Positions 7,594-16,336 are shown, counted from the stretch's first letter. The stretch: 40,294 nucleotides of DNA from Synechococcus sp. AG-670-F04 (GCA_003211515.1 QCSN01000016.1:1-40294), one strand, 5' to 3'. Notes: generated from the sequence alone by a model not told the origin. Translations and numbers: made by a program.

Positions 7594-8313
7594 TCAGAAG
7601 AAGCGTGGGATCGATACGGGAGGTACCGAAGGGGTCGTTGGAATCGGAACCGATGGGGTGATCGGAAGATTGACCCCTGGAAGATTCAGCTTCAAATAAC
7701 TCTCCAACTGTGCAAACCCAGGCACAGCTTGGGTGTATCCGCTGAACAACGGTCCGCCAAGGATGGATTGGTAATCCCCGGCCACCAACTTGAGAACCGT
7801 CAGCACAACCCCCGTGGGGCTGAGTTTCAGCCGTTGACCAGCCTCCACCGTGACGGGAGCCTGCTCTGAATCGTTGCTTTCCACCACGACAGACCCCTCC
7901 AGAACCGCAATGTCTGCATTGCCGTCCCCATCAACTTCAAGGATGTAGTTCGTTCCTCGAACGCTCATTCGGTTCGAACGCGTGCATCCGTCCTGGCGAC
8001 CGGAGATCAGGATCTGCCCCTTGTTCAGCAGGAAACAACTACTACCGAGTTTGAGCAGTGATTGACGGTTGATACGTCCGATCGCATTGCTGCTGAATTG
8101 CAACTGCCCCCGGCTGTCCCCTGTGCTGATCACCTGAGGGGTGCTGGCCGTTTGCGTCACCTTGGCCTTTTTGCTGTCAATGAACAACTGATCACCATCC
8201 AGGATCTCCTGAACGGTGGCTTTGTCAGCTGCAGCATGGGCGGCTGCCGTGCTGCCGATCAGCAACACAGTGCAGATCCAGGTTGACCACGACGTGCGTT
8301 GGAGAGGAGGCAT
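7594..8313 (-). CDS. FecR-domain exported protein
   Basis: A 239-residue protein with an N-terminal signal sequence (hydrophobic WICTVLLIGSTAAAHAAA, cleavage near residue 28) and a FecR-like beta-rich domain at about 60-165, including MSVRGTNYILEV and IAVLEGSVVVE followed by the typical AGQRLKL. The C-terminus is Pro/Ser/Thr-rich with repeated PxxPxxP spacing. By family, FecR-like domains transmit periplasmic signals. The tight pairing (23 bases) with a CHASE2 cyclase suggests that this protein is the periplasmic partner or ligand carrier of that sensor; this is inference from context. It starts only 12 bases after fumC ends, which suggests a longer minus-strand transcript. Confidence 0.85.
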   Translation of the reverse strand: MPPLQRTSWSTWICTVLLIGSTAAAHAAADKATVQEILDGDQLFIDSKKAKVTQTASTPQVISTGDSRGQLQFSSNAIGRINRQSLLKLGSSCFLLNKGQILISGRQDGCTRSNRMSVRGTNYILEVDGDGNADIAVLEGSVVVESNDSEQAPVTVEAGQRLKLSPTGVVLTVLKLVAGDYQSILGGPLFSGYTQAVPGFAQLESYLKLNLPGVNLPITPSVPIPTTPSVPPVSIPRFF

Positions 8314-8325
8314 CGTTCCAGTCGC

Positions 8326-9732
8326 TCATGCATCGCTCCCTTCAGGATGAATCATTTTGCGTGGATCGACGATCCGATCAAACTCCTCGCTGCTGACGTA
8401 GTTCAGCTTCAGAGCTGCTTGTTTCAGGGTTAGATCGTGCTCGAGTGCATGGTGGGCAACTTCAGAGGCTTTGTCGTATCCAATGACCGGGCTTAATGCG
8501 GTGACGAGCATCAACGAACGTTCGAGGTAGGTTTGAATTTGTGGCTTATTGGCTTCCAATCCTTCAACAAGAAAACGTCTGAAATTACGACAACCATCAC
8601 TCAGCATCCGGAGTGATTTCATGATGTTGAAAATGATTAAAGGCTTATAAGCATTCATTTCGAGATGGCCGGCTGCGCAGCCCATCGAAACCGCATGATC
8701 ATTGGCGATTACCTGAGTTGCGAGCATGGTGAGGGCTTCGCACTGCGTGGGATTCACTTTCCCAGGCATGATCGATGAGCCAGGCTCATTGGCCGGTAAT
8801 TTCAATTCATTCAGGCCGGCGCGTGGTCCGCAGGACAGCAAGCGGATGTCGTTGGCGATCTTCACTAACGATCCCGCCAGTGTCTTCAACGATGCACTCA
8901 GCCAGGCCAGGTCATCATGTGCTCCTTGCAGCGTGAATTTGTTGGTTGCTGACGAGAAGGGAAGGGATGTCAGCTCAGCGATTTGCTGTGCCACATCTTT
9001 GGCAAAGGAAGGATTGGTGTTGATCCCAGTGCCGACTGCAGTGCCGCCCATACAGAGCCGGAACACCCCTTTCAGAGCGGCTTCGATCCGGTTGATGTTG
9101 TCATCCAGCATGCCTACATAGCCAGAGAGCTCCTGGCCAAGAGTCAGTGGAGTGGCGTCCTGCAGGTGGGTGCGACCGATCTTGACGATGTCATGCCAAA
9201 GCTTCTCTTTTTGATGAAGGGAATCGCGAAGTTCTCGAACATTTGGAAGCAGCATGTTCGCCGTTCCAAGTGCCGTTGCGATGTGCATTGCCGTTGGAAA
9301 ATTATCATTGGTCGACTGAGACATGTTGACGTGATCATTGGGATGAACCGGTGTTTTGCTGCCAAGAGGTTCTTCGGATAATTGGCAGCATCGATTGGAG
9401 ATCACCTCATTGACGTTCATATTGAATTGTGTGCCGCTCCCAGTCATCCATACATACAGTGGGAATTCGTCTTGATGCTTGCCGTCCAATAATTCATCGC
9501 AGACCTGGATGATTAAATTGCTTTGTTGTTCCTTGAGTCGTCCAGACTTCTGGTTCGTGATCGCAGCTGCCTTTTTTGTAATGGCATAGGCCTGGATCAT
9601 TTCCGTTGGCATCAAGTCATCGCCAATGCTGAAGAACTCAAGAGACCGCTGAGTCTGGGCCCCCCAAAGTCGGTCGATGGGTACACGCACTGTGCCCATC
9701 GAATCATGCTCTTCGCGGTAGAGCGTTGTCAT
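8326..9732 (-). CDS. fumC: Class II fumarate hydratase
   Basis: Catalyses reversible hydration of fumarate to L-malate in the TCA pathway; iron-independent homotetramer in the cytosol. The superfamily signature [11 protein letters not shown] is at residues 318-328 from the start used here. Other conserved blocks are [26 protein letters not shown] and GRTHLQDA (catalytic His about 189), plus [12 protein letters not shown], which favours fumarase over aspartase. The frame extends upstream to a TTG at 9834, but that part overlaps coaE and is not conserved-looking. ATG 9732 gives 468 residues, the normal family length. It lies downstream of coaE and just upstream of the FecR-like gene on the same strand. 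Confidence 0.93.
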   Translation of the reverse strand: MTTLYREEHDSMGTVRVPIDRLWGAQTQRSLEFFSIGDDLMPTEMIQAYAITKKAAAITNQKSGRLKEQQSNLIIQVCDELLDGKHQDEFPLYVWMTGSGTQFNMNVNEVISNRCCQLSEEPLGSKTPVHPNDHVNMSQSTNDNFPTAMHIATALGTANMLLPNVRELRDSLHQKEKLWHDIVKIGRTHLQDATPLTLGQELSGYVGMLDDNINRIEAALKGVFRLCMGGTAVGTGINTNPSFAKDVAQQIAELTSLPFSSATNKFTLQGAHDDLAWLSASLKTLAGSLVKIANDIRLLSCGPRAGLNELKLPANEPGSSIMPGKVNPTQCEALTMLATQVIANDHAVSMGCAAGHLEMNAYKPLIIFNIMKSLRMLSDGCRNFRRFLVEGLEANKPQIQTYLERSLMLVTALSPVIGYDKASEVAHHALEHDLTLKQAALKLNYVSSEEFDRIVDPRKMIHPEGSDA

Positions 9733-9823
9733 GCCTGACGCGCTTTGCGGCGAGATTAGCGACCAGCCCGATTGGCTCTGAAACGGTTGGCGATTGATTT
9801 TGTTGATCAATGATTGATTTGGC

Positions 9824-10417
9824 CTACTGCTCAAACGTTGCTAAGGATGCAACTTGGCGGGCCAAGTTATCTTTCGATCCTCGGTTGTCAATAATTTGAT
9901 CTGCCAGTTGTCGTTTTGTAGCCAGGGGCCACTGTGCTTTGAGACGTTGTTTTGCCTCCTGTTCTGTCAGGTTGCTCCTTCGCATCAGGCGATCTATTTG
10001 TTGGTCTTCCTCACAGTCCACAAGCCAGATTTCGCTGCACATCGCTGTGAGGTTTGCCTCAAAGAGCAGCGGCACCATCAACACGATCAAAGGAGCCGCA
10101 TTCAGCCTGTGCAGTTCCTGATCAAATCGATGACGCACCAGTGGATGGATGAGCTGTTCAAGCCACTGGCGTTCAGTGCTGTCGGAGAAAACGATCCTTC
10201 CTAGGGCAGCGCGATTGATACAGGCAGGCTCACCAGCGGCCTGAATGCTCTGCCCGAAATGTGCCAGTACCGCGGCGCTGGTTGTTGATCCTGGCGTCAG
10301 GGCCTCGTGCGCGAACTGGTCTGCATCGAGCACGGGCCAGCCCCGTGTCACCAGGAGCGACCCCACGCTGCTTTTCCCACTGGCTATGCCACCGGTAAGG
10401 CCGATACGGCGCTGCAT
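9824..10417 (-). CDS. coaE: Dephospho-CoA kinase
   Basis: Last step of coenzyme A synthesis: phosphorylates the 3'-hydroxyl of dephospho-CoA with ATP. The P-loop GGIASGKSS is at residues 9-17, followed by the CoaE-typical [12 protein letters not shown]. The middle holds [15 protein letters not shown] and a basic [13 protein letters not shown] lid segment, and there is a C-terminal IDNRGS. Length 197 is normal. The start ATG 10417 is 31 bases from the divergent argJ start, so both promoters are squeezed into or overlap each other's leaders. Soluble cytoplasmic enzyme, conserved in essentially all bacteria. Confidence 0.95.
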   Translation of the reverse strand: MQRRIGLTGGIASGKSSVGSLLVTRGWPVLDADQFAHEALTPGSTTSAAVLAHFGQSIQAAGEPACINRAALGRIVFSDSTERQWLEQLIHPLVRHRFDQELHRLNAAPLIVLMVPLLFEANLTAMCSEIWLVDCEEDQQIDRLMRRSNLTEQEAKQRLKAQWPLATKRQLADQIIDNRGSKDNLARQVASLATFEQ

Positions 10418-10448
10418 GGTGCGGGTGGAGGATGCTCCTTAGTTTCCT

Positions 10449-11696
10449 GTGTGGGCGGTGCAGTCAGCGACGGTGTCCTGGACGGAGCTGAACGGTGGCG
10501 TCACCGCGCCGGAAGGATTTCAGGCCGCGGGCGTTGTCGCAGGTCTGAAAGCATCCGGGCGGCCTGATCTCTCTCTTCTGGTTGCTCCGGAGGGAGCTGT
10601 GTGTGCTGGCACCTTCACCACATCCTGCGTGCGGGCTGCATGTGTGGATCTCTGTGCGCAGCGTTTGCAGTCCCGCGGCGACCAGATGCGAGCCGTGTTG
10701 ACGAACTCCGGTCAGGCCAATGCCTGCACAGGCTCCCATGGTCTTCAGGACAGTCTGAGGGCGACCCACTCGGTAGCCGAGCGTCTCGGCGTGGATCCTG
10801 CTCAGGTTTTGATCTGTTCAACGGGTGTGATCGGTGTGCCGATTCCGATGGAGGCTCTGCTGGCTGGGATTGATCCCTTGGTTCAGGCCCTTGACGGCGA
10901 GGGCGGGCCTGCCGCCGCGGAGGCGATTCTCACCACGGATCTGGTGAGCAAGCAGATCGCCCTGGAGGGGACCATTGCCGGACGCCCTGTGCGGATCGGC
11001 GGTATGGCGAAGGGTTCGGGAATGATTCATCCCGATATGGCGACGATGCTTGGGTATCTCACCTGTGACGCTGGGGTCCCGCTGGATGCCTGGAGGCAAA
11101 TGGTGTCGAGGGCTGTTGACCGTTCATTTAATGCCATCACAGTTGACGGTGACACCAGCACCAACGACAGTTTCCTGGCGTTTGCAGCTGGCCCGGATCT
11201 TCAGCAAGAGCATTGGCCAGCCTTGGAAGACGGCGTGACTCGGGTGGCCCAGCATCTGGCCCGCGCGATCGCACGCGATGGTGAGGGAGCCAGTTGTTTG
11301 ATTGAAGTTTCTGTACGGGGAACAAGGCATGAGGCGGAGGCGTTAAAGATGGCCCGCACCGTTTGTGGATCTTCTCTGGTGAAAACTGCGATTCATGGCC
11401 GTGATCCGAATTGGGGACGCATCGTCGCGGCGGCGGGTCGTTCTGGCATTTCCTTCGATCTAGGGGACGTAGCGTTGTGGCTCGGCAGCCATCAGTTGAT
11501 GCAGGCTGGCCAGCCGCTGGATTTCGATCGCAAGGCAGCCTCCGCTGAACTGAGAGCCTGTGCGCAAGGCACGTATCTGAAGAACGACTGCGTGAGGATT
11601 GGTCTTGTTGTGGGAGATGGTTCTGCTTCCGCGAAAGCCTGGGGTTGCGATCTTTCAGATCAATACGTGCGCATTAACGCCGACTACACGACATAA
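10449..11696 (+). CDS. argJ: Bifunctional glutamate N-acetyltransferase/amino-acid acetyltransferase
   Basis: Arginine biosynthesis: transfers the acetyl group from N-acetylornithine to glutamate, and can also use acetyl-CoA. It is a self-cleaving enzyme; the cleavage site and nucleophile is Thr199 in the motif MATML (197-201), preceded by KGSGMIHPD. The oxyanion-hole region is TNSGQANACTG (85-95). The C-terminal block has KTAIHGRDPNWGRI, as expected of ArgJ. Length 415 is typical. GTG 10449 is taken as the start; a second GTG at 10458 is an equally possible start. It is divergent from coaE with a 31-base gap. Confidence 0.94.
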   Translation: MWAVQSATVSWTELNGGVTAPEGFQAAGVVAGLKASGRPDLSLLVAPEGAVCAGTFTTSCVRAACVDLCAQRLQSRGDQMRAVLTNSGQANACTGSHGLQDSLRATHSVAERLGVDPAQVLICSTGVIGVPIPMEALLAGIDPLVQALDGEGGPAAAEAILTTDLVSKQIALEGTIAGRPVRIGGMAKGSGMIHPDMATMLGYLTCDAGVPLDAWRQMVSRAVDRSFNAITVDGDTSTNDSFLAFAAGPDLQQEHWPALEDGVTRVAQHLARAIARDGEGASCLIEVSVRGTRHEAEALKMARTVCGSSLVKTAIHGRDPNWGRIVAAAGRSGISFDLGDVALWLGSHQLMQAGQPLDFDRKAASAELRACAQGTYLKNDCVRIGLVVGDGSASAKAWGCDLSDQYVRINADYTT

Positions 11697-11871
11697 GGGG
11701 ATTAATGATGATCGACGACGATTCAAGGTTTCCTCTTCTGATCGAGCAGGGTGTTTTCTTGGTTGGCTAAAATCATGCTATTGGTTCTTCGATCGAAAGA
11801 TCGGTTGATTCTATTGAGAATTCTCGTTGTTTTTTGCTTGATAATAGAATGATATGAGCGACTGATGTGAA

Positions 11872-13395
11872 ATGACGATGGCCACAACGCCCATGCTTTC
11901 AATTCCTCTCAAGGTGGTTGTCGTCCGAGATATGCCTGTGCCTCATTCAGGTGCTCCAGGATATTTTGTAGATTTTGCGGCTGTGGCCGGCAACAGTTCA
12001 GGGAAGTACCTGTTTCGCAAAGATTTCCCCAGCCTGACTGATGATGAGTTTTTGCTAAAAGGTTTAGACGAGTTGAGCAAGGGAGAAGAGCAGGCCTTTG
12101 TGGCGGTTTACGTCGATGAAAGCCAGGCTGAAATTGAGCGTCTTGTTTTTAAACGTAATCTGGACACAATGTATAAAAAGCCAGGATCACTGACTGGCCA
12201 GCAAGTTTACGTTTTGGAAAAAGATCTTATCCCTAAAACTGTTTTGTGCAGACCGGATTGTGAAGATCCCATTCCTAGGGGCGACATTGATGCATGGATG
12301 ACAGAAGATGACGCCAAGAGAGTGATTGAAGAGACAAACCGCCTATTCTTTAATAAATTTGGCATCAACTTTGAGCTTAAAGGTCAGAAGGCTGTGACCT
12401 CTTACCTGCGTAATGTATTACCAGAAGTATCGGAGACCTTGGATTATCTGGGAACTGTCAAGCGTCCGCCAGCTAATGATCTTCCTGCTAAAAATGCCGA
12501 TCGAATCAAGCGCAGGAATGCATATAATATTATTGTTGATAACTTGTATCTAGACCAACAAAGCTTTGCTAATAAGTTGGTGCCTGATGAAAAGGCTGTA
12601 AATCTGTACTTTTTCACATTCACTGGCAACACTCGGCAGGGAAATGCGGGTGTTGGTAAGGGAAGTTCCAGCGAAAAGATCGTGATGGGCCAATGGACGA
12701 ATAAGCCAACTATCGACCCAAATGATGATGATTCCTTGCTGCGACAACGGAAAATTTATGTCAAGGAGGGAACGCCGTCGCTTACTTTTACGGCGGCCCA
12801 TGAGCTTGGTCATATTCTTGACACTAACCATACCGATACACTTGATTTTATGAATGGACCCCAATCATTGCTTGTGGCTAATGAGCAACAAATTGAGGTT
12901 ATGAGAGACGCGGCTTCGACATTGCGTACGTCATTTGGTTTGCCAGAACCAGGCCTTCCAGAAGATGATCTTCCAGGCGAAGGCCTACCGGATGTTGGCC
13001 TGCCAGAGGCGCCTCTTCTCAATGGGATCTTAGGTACAGCTAAAAAAGATAAATTGATTGGAACAACAGGCAATGATCAAATTCTTGGCATGCTCGGCAA
13101 TGATAAATTGGTGGGGCTTGCAGGCGATGATGTCTTAAATGGGGGTGCTGGCCGAGATAAAATATTTGGAGGATCTGGCGCCGATATATTTATTGTTTCG
13201 GGCGGGAGAGATGTTGTGAAGGATTTTTCTCCATTGGATCATGATAAAATTGTCCTACGAGATGAGACTTATAGTCTTAAGATATCTGGAAAAGGCAGAA
13301 ATGTAAAATTAACCGTTGGGCTTGGTAGTGTTTTGTTTAAGAATGCCTTGGTTGATGATGTAGAGGCTGCAATCGTTGTGGATATACCGTTGTGA
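11872..13395 (+). CDS. Predicted secreted metzincin-like protease with RTX repeats
   Basis: A 507-residue protein with a putative zinc protease domain and a C-terminal calcium-binding RTX block. The zinc motif HELGHILDTNH is at residues 310-320; it follows the metzincin pattern HExxHxxGxxH except that Asp317 replaces Gly. A candidate Met-turn (DFMNGP, Met327) follows seven residues later. A linker at 355-382 repeats GLPE/DLPG/GLPD units. Nonapeptide-type Gly/Asp repeats occupy about 388-440 (GNDQILGMLGND, GLAGDDVLNGGAGRDKIFGGSGAD), followed by an IVSGGRDVVKDF terminal module. There is no N-terminal signal peptide, as expected for type I secretion through a C-terminal signal. No transporter genes are adjacent. 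Start ATG 11872, without a clear ribosome binding site. AT-richer than flanking genes. The substrate is unknown. Confidence 0.8.
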   Translation: MTMATTPMLSIPLKVVVVRDMPVPHSGAPGYFVDFAAVAGNSSGKYLFRKDFPSLTDDEFLLKGLDELSKGEEQAFVAVYVDESQAEIERLVFKRNLDTMYKKPGSLTGQQVYVLEKDLIPKTVLCRPDCEDPIPRGDIDAWMTEDDAKRVIEETNRLFFNKFGINFELKGQKAVTSYLRNVLPEVSETLDYLGTVKRPPANDLPAKNADRIKRRNAYNIIVDNLYLDQQSFANKLVPDEKAVNLYFFTFTGNTRQGNAGVGKGSSSEKIVMGQWTNKPTIDPNDDDSLLRQRKIYVKEGTPSLTFTAAHELGHILDTNHTDTLDFMNGPQSLLVANEQQIEVMRDAASTLRTSFGLPEPGLPEDDLPGEGLPDVGLPEAPLLNGILGTAKKDKLIGTTGNDQILGMLGNDKLVGLAGDDVLNGGAGRDKIFGGSGADIFIVSGGRDVVKDFSPLDHDKIVLRDETYSLKISGKGRNVKLTVGLGSVLFKNALVDDVEAAIVVDIPL

Positions 13396-13525
13396 GGGAT
13401 TGGAAGGGATTACAGTGGCTGTTAATCAACTGTGTGTGGTTTAAAGAGTTGCTAGACATGTGCATTATCCATATTGAATGTGTGGCGTGGAGTCCCTAGC
13501 GCTCATCCAGCCTTTGCTTGTGGGC

Positions 13526-13657
13526 CTATCGATTGACCTCGACTTCTTCTAAATTATCTGCAACTGCCTCTAGCAAGAGCTTGTTGGCTGGGGCCTTGTG
13601 AGAAACGAATCGCACGACCAAATATGATGTTTCAGTGTTGAGAACGATTGATTGGAA
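13526..13657 (-). CDS. Possible short ORF directly after the aquaporin stop
   Basis: Immediately after the aquaporin TGA, the same frame stays open for 43 codons to TAG at 13526-13528, and the translation looks strongly protein-like (YLVVRFVSHKAPANK, then LEAVADNLEEVEVNR). The only standard start inside it is TTG at 13621, which gives 31 residues. An AGGAGG-like GGAGGG lies in the aquaporin 3' end, but not at a usable distance from a start codon. It may be a small translated peptide, a readthrough extension, or a gene fragment that has lost its start. Confidence 0.33.
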   Translation of the reverse strand, partial: FQSIVLNTETSYLVVRFVSHKAPANKLLLEAVADNLEEVEVNR

Positions 13658-14329
13658 TCAATTTCCCTCCATGGTTTTGGATTCCTCTGCGGAAATACTG
13701 GTGGGATTCTCATTACGAGCGCAGATCAGTAGAGCCGCTGCCATAGCGAGACATTGCGCCAGAATCAGCCCAGGTACACCACTGGCGCCCTCGCTGATCA
13801 AGGCCAGTGAAACGGCTGGGTTGTAGAGCCCACAGTTCGTTAATCCACCCATCATCACCATGGCGGCAATGGCCATTCCCATCACTACGCCGGAAAGTGG
13901 ACGCGAGAATGGGCAAAGCCGACCTTCGCGACTCCACATCAAAATCAGAGAAAAGAGGGCGAAACTAAAAATCAGCTCCGGAACAAATGAGATGGTGTGA
14001 AAGGTGGTGGTTGTGTTTCCCGCTGGATCAAGACGAAAACCGATCACGGCTCCAATGATTTGAGCAATGCTGTAAGCGATGGTTTCTTTCCAGAATATTC
14101 TGCTGCGCCAATCAAAGAGTTGGCGATTCAGCATGAACGAAACAAGAGGATTCAGATGGGCGCCAGAGGCCCGTCCACAGAGGTGGATCAGAGAGGCCAA
14201 TACAAGGCCAATCAAGAGACATTGATCCAATGCATTGATGTCTGCATTCCCGGCCCGTGATGCTGAGTAGGCGAGAAATCCTGTGGCCAATGTTTCCACA
14301 AGAGATCGTTGCGCTAAAGAGTGGGTCAT
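13658..14329 (-). CDS. MIP family channel (aquaporin-like), atypical
   Basis: Integral membrane channel of the aquaporin/glycerol-facilitator family, 223 residues with about six hydrophobic helices. Both half-helix pore motifs are recognisable but altered: the first is Asn60-Pro61-Leu62 in SGAHLNPLVS, and the second is a proper NPA (170-172) in GLYNPAVSLAL. After the second NPA, aquaporins normally carry Arg of the selectivity filter; here it is Val173. Pore selectivity may therefore differ from a plain water channel (inference). Start ATG 14329. The stop codon is followed in frame by 43 open codons. Neighbours give no clear functional link. Confidence 0.85.
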   Translation of the reverse strand: MTHSLAQRSLVETLATGFLAYSASRAGNADINALDQCLLIGLVLASLIHLCGRASGAHLNPLVSFMLNRQLFDWRSRIFWKETIAYSIAQIIGAVIGFRLDPAGNTTTTFHTISFVPELIFSFALFSLILMWSREGRLCPFSRPLSGVVMGMAIAAMVMMGGLTNCGLYNPAVSLALISEGASGVPGLILAQCLAMAAALLICARNENPTSISAEESKTMEGN

Positions 14330-14469
14330 GGTTCATCTGCCTACGTTTTGACAGAGTGCCATTTTTTGACAGTACTGCAACGCTGTTGAAGAATAATTGC
14401 GTAAGTTGTTGGATATCTCGTGTATCTGGAGAGTGATTGAGTTCTATGAACTCATGATGTTTTTAGACG
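14330..14469. promoter_or_regulatory. Intergenic region with inverted repeat and TTGACA boxes
   Basis: Two TTTGACA sequences 18 bases apart (14347-14353 and 14365-14371) resemble -35 boxes. The second is followed 17 to 20 bases later by AT-rich candidates for a -10 box (AAGAAT or AATAAT). A 7-base inverted repeat, TGAGTTC/GAACTCA, is at 14438-14454, just before the possible ORF at 14470. A plus-strand promoter is plausible but unproven. Confidence 0.3.
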
Positions 14470-14778
14470 ATGATCAGTGCTTTTGATGATGCTTCGGTCA
14501 ATAATGAATTGTCGATGTTCAATGGTTGGTGCTTTGGATGTGTTCAAGTCGGACAGCATGGATTTCGAATTGTTGCCTTGTCTTCTCTCCTTTTAGGGGG
14601 ATATAAGGCTCGAGAGTTTTCTCTCGAGAGCCAGCTGGATTGCTGTTTCAATAAAGGAGAGGTGTCGTTTCGGGGAGTCACCTCCTTCCTGGTTACCTCA
14701 GTGATGGACGCGATTTATCTATTTTTTGCGAGTGCGCTTTGTTGGGTGATTGCTCTTGTAGTCTGTATTCTCTGTTGA
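14470..14778 (+). CDS. Doubtful ORF with C-terminal membrane segment
   Basis: A 102-codon frame from ATG 14470. Its C-terminus is strongly hydrophobic (residues about 80-102, IYLFFASALCWVIALVVCILC) and would be a single transmembrane helix. The rest is Cys/Phe/Ser-rich without a recognised domain. An 8-base inverted repeat with a TTTT loop (14609-14628) lies within the frame. No convincing ribosome binding site was seen. It may be a real accessory membrane protein or chance in AT-rich DNA. Confidence 0.3.
   Translation: MISAFDDASVNNELSMFNGWCFGCVQVGQHGFRIVALSSLLLGGYKAREFSLESQLDCCFNKGEVSFRGVTSFLVTSVMDAIYLFFASALCWVIALVVCILC
14609..14628. repeat. Hairpin with TTTT loop
   Basis: CTCGAGAG (14609-14616), TTTT, CTCTCGAG (14621-14628): a perfect 8-base stem. 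The right arm is itself part of the 10-base palindrome CTCTCGAGAG. No T-run follows, so it is not a standard intrinsic terminator. It may mark a structured RNA or a protein-binding palindrome. Confidence 0.45.
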
Positions 14779-14874
14779 TTCTTTTCATCAATGAAAGGCT
14801 GGTTTGTTCATTGCTTGGCAAGCAATGCGTAGCAATGCATGTGTTTGGGCTAAAGAATTTCGGCGTATCAAAAC

Positions 14875-15330
14875 ATGACTCCGATCCGGTTGGTTCATCA
14901 CGCTCCAGGAGCCCCGGGATTGCGCTGGTTTGGTTTGGGCCCCTCGTTAGGTCCAACCCGAGCACTACTGAAACTTCAGCGGCTTTTTGATCGCCATGCG
15001 TTCTGGGCACGAGGCCGTAGCTTCGCGCAGCTACGACGCTTGCTCTCCGGCAGTGATGCTGTTGTGAGCTTGTGGCGTGGAAGGCGTTTGGTGGGTTTTG
15101 GCCGAGCAACGTCCGATGGTTTCAGTCGGGCCGTGCTTTGGGACATTGTCGTGGCCGGTGATCTTCAGGGCCACGGGCTTGGCCGCCGCGTGTTGGAGGA
15201 ATTGCTGCATTCCTCAGCGGTTGTTGGCGTGGAGCGTGTTTATCTGATGACGACCAACAGTGCCGGTTTTTATCGACAGCTGGGTTTCCGGGATGCTGAT
15301 CCTCAAAAGTTGATGGTGTTACGGCGTTAA
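14875..15330 (+). CDS. GNAT family N-acetyltransferase
   Basis: Predicted acetyl-CoA-dependent N-acetyltransferase, 151 residues, cytoplasmic; the acceptor is unknown. The acetyl-CoA pyrophosphate-binding motif A, QGHGLG (98-103), lies at the expected beta4-alpha3 junction after VLWDIVVAGDL. The C-terminal motif B includes YLMTTNSAGFYRQLGF, typical of GNAT proteins in which an Asn and Tyr close the site. The N-terminus is short, with no signal peptide. ATG 14875 is the natural start. It stands alone on the plus strand, with about 330 bases of apparently non-coding sequence after it. Confidence 0.88.
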   Translation: MTPIRLVHHAPGAPGLRWFGLGPSLGPTRALLKLQRLFDRHAFWARGRSFAQLRRLLSGSDAVVSLWRGRRLVGFGRATSDGFSRAVLWDIVVAGDLQGHGLGRRVLEELLHSSAVVGVERVYLMTTNSAGFYRQLGFRDADPQKLMVLRR

Positions 15331-15664
15331 CGGATGTCTCATATCTTGCTTCCATGCTTCAGACTTATTCAGGGTATGTGGAAGAACTTCTGCCTCTCTT
15401 GTGCTTAATCTAAGAGTCCTAAATTGATGTCAAAGATATAAAAATAGTGGCTGTAATTTAGAAAGATGACGTCTCATGGATCGCCCTTAATTTCTCTGCA
15501 AGTAGCTCATTGTTTGCCGGTTGTTGCCTAAGTCATGATGTTTGTGCCGCCCACGGGACCTGAGATTGAGCTCACCCCAATCGAGCCCAGCTGAATCAGT
15601 TCCCCACAGGCGTCGCTCCGGTGAAACTTTCCTGCGAAACTTCAGAAACGCAACGGGATGGCTT
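15331..15664. other. Non-coding gap
   Basis: About 330 bases without a supportable gene, apart from the possible upstream extension of the next frame to TTG 15542. No clear terminator for the acetyltransferase and no RNA gene signature were seen. Confidence 0.35.
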
Positions 15665-16291
15665 TTGGACGACACCACACGTTCCCAGGATGATCCTAAG
15701 CCGCGCCGCCCTCGCTTCTGGGTCGGCCCCCTAGTCGCTGGTTGTTGTTTTGCATTGGGCTACGTCGTCACACAGCGGGTGGTGACATTGCAGAGCAATG
15801 CTGAGGAACCTGTTCCCGAGGCGTTCGCACCGGTGTTTTTTCCCGGTCAGTCCCTCGATGGTCTGAGGGCCCGCGATGGGGGAACGTCTGCTGATTTCCA
15901 GGTCGACCTCATCAAATTCGAGGCGGAGAAACAACCGGAACGGGAGGCTGAGGAAGCAGCAAAGAAAAAAGCCGAAGAGGCTGAACGTGCTGAGAAAGCT
16001 CTCCAGGCCACGGCCACACCCTTGCTCCCCCCCGACCAGCCGGATTGGACCACTCCAATCACACCACCGCAGCCGGCTGCTCAGCCCGCCCCGCCAGTTG
16101 ACGTTCCACCCGCGCCGGGCGAACCCGTGCTTCTGCCTGATCCAGCACCGCTTCCGGCGGAACCCGTCGTTCAACCCGCTGCGATTGAGGCTCCAGTCGC
16201 GCAACCTGCGCTGGCCCTCCCTGCAGCCCCAGCTCCCCCCGCCGTTGATGCTGTCTTCGAGCCCGTTGCTCCTCCTCCAGCCCAACCCTGA
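15665..16291 (+). CDS. Single-pass membrane protein with proline-rich tail
   Basis: No enzymatic domain is recognised. From TTG 15665 the protein has about 208 residues: a short basic cytoplasmic N-terminus (DDPKPRRPR), one transmembrane helix (WVGPLVAGCCFALGYVVTQ), a short Phe/Pro-rich segment, a charged coiled-coil-like stretch (KQPEREAEEAAKKKAEEAER), and a long Pro/Ala-rich C-terminus. The layout recalls periplasm-spanning, TonB-like proteins, but no TonB C-terminal domain is present. The frame is open from TTG 15542; the later start is preferred because the upstream part is low-complexity and unlike protein. It precedes a small conserved gene and the UbiB-family kinase on the same strand. 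Confidence 0.65.
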   Translation: MDDTTRSQDDPKPRRPRFWVGPLVAGCCFALGYVVTQRVVTLQSNAEEPVPEAFAPVFFPGQSLDGLRARDGGTSADFQVDLIKFEAEKQPEREAEEAAKKKAEEAERAEKALQATATPLLPPDQPDWTTPITPPQPAAQPAPPVDVPPAPGEPVLLPDPAPLPAEPVVQPAAIEAPVAQPALALPAAPAPPAVDAVFEPVAPPPAQP

Positions 16292-16336
16292 AGGCCGTCT
16301 GGATCTGCCACAGTTTCAGTCGTTCATATCAAGCTG

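Noticed and set aside
10464-10769. Minus-strand open frames inside argJ
   Set aside because: They lie wholly within a well-supported gene with clear catalytic motifs; the opposite-frame translations are Arg/Pro/His-rich, as expected of shadows in GC-rich DNA.
11780-11835. Possible argJ terminator (GATC-GAAA-GATC stem, and GAGAATTCTC followed by T-rich sequence)
   Set aside because: The stems are four or five base pairs or lack a loop; not convincing as intrinsic termination.
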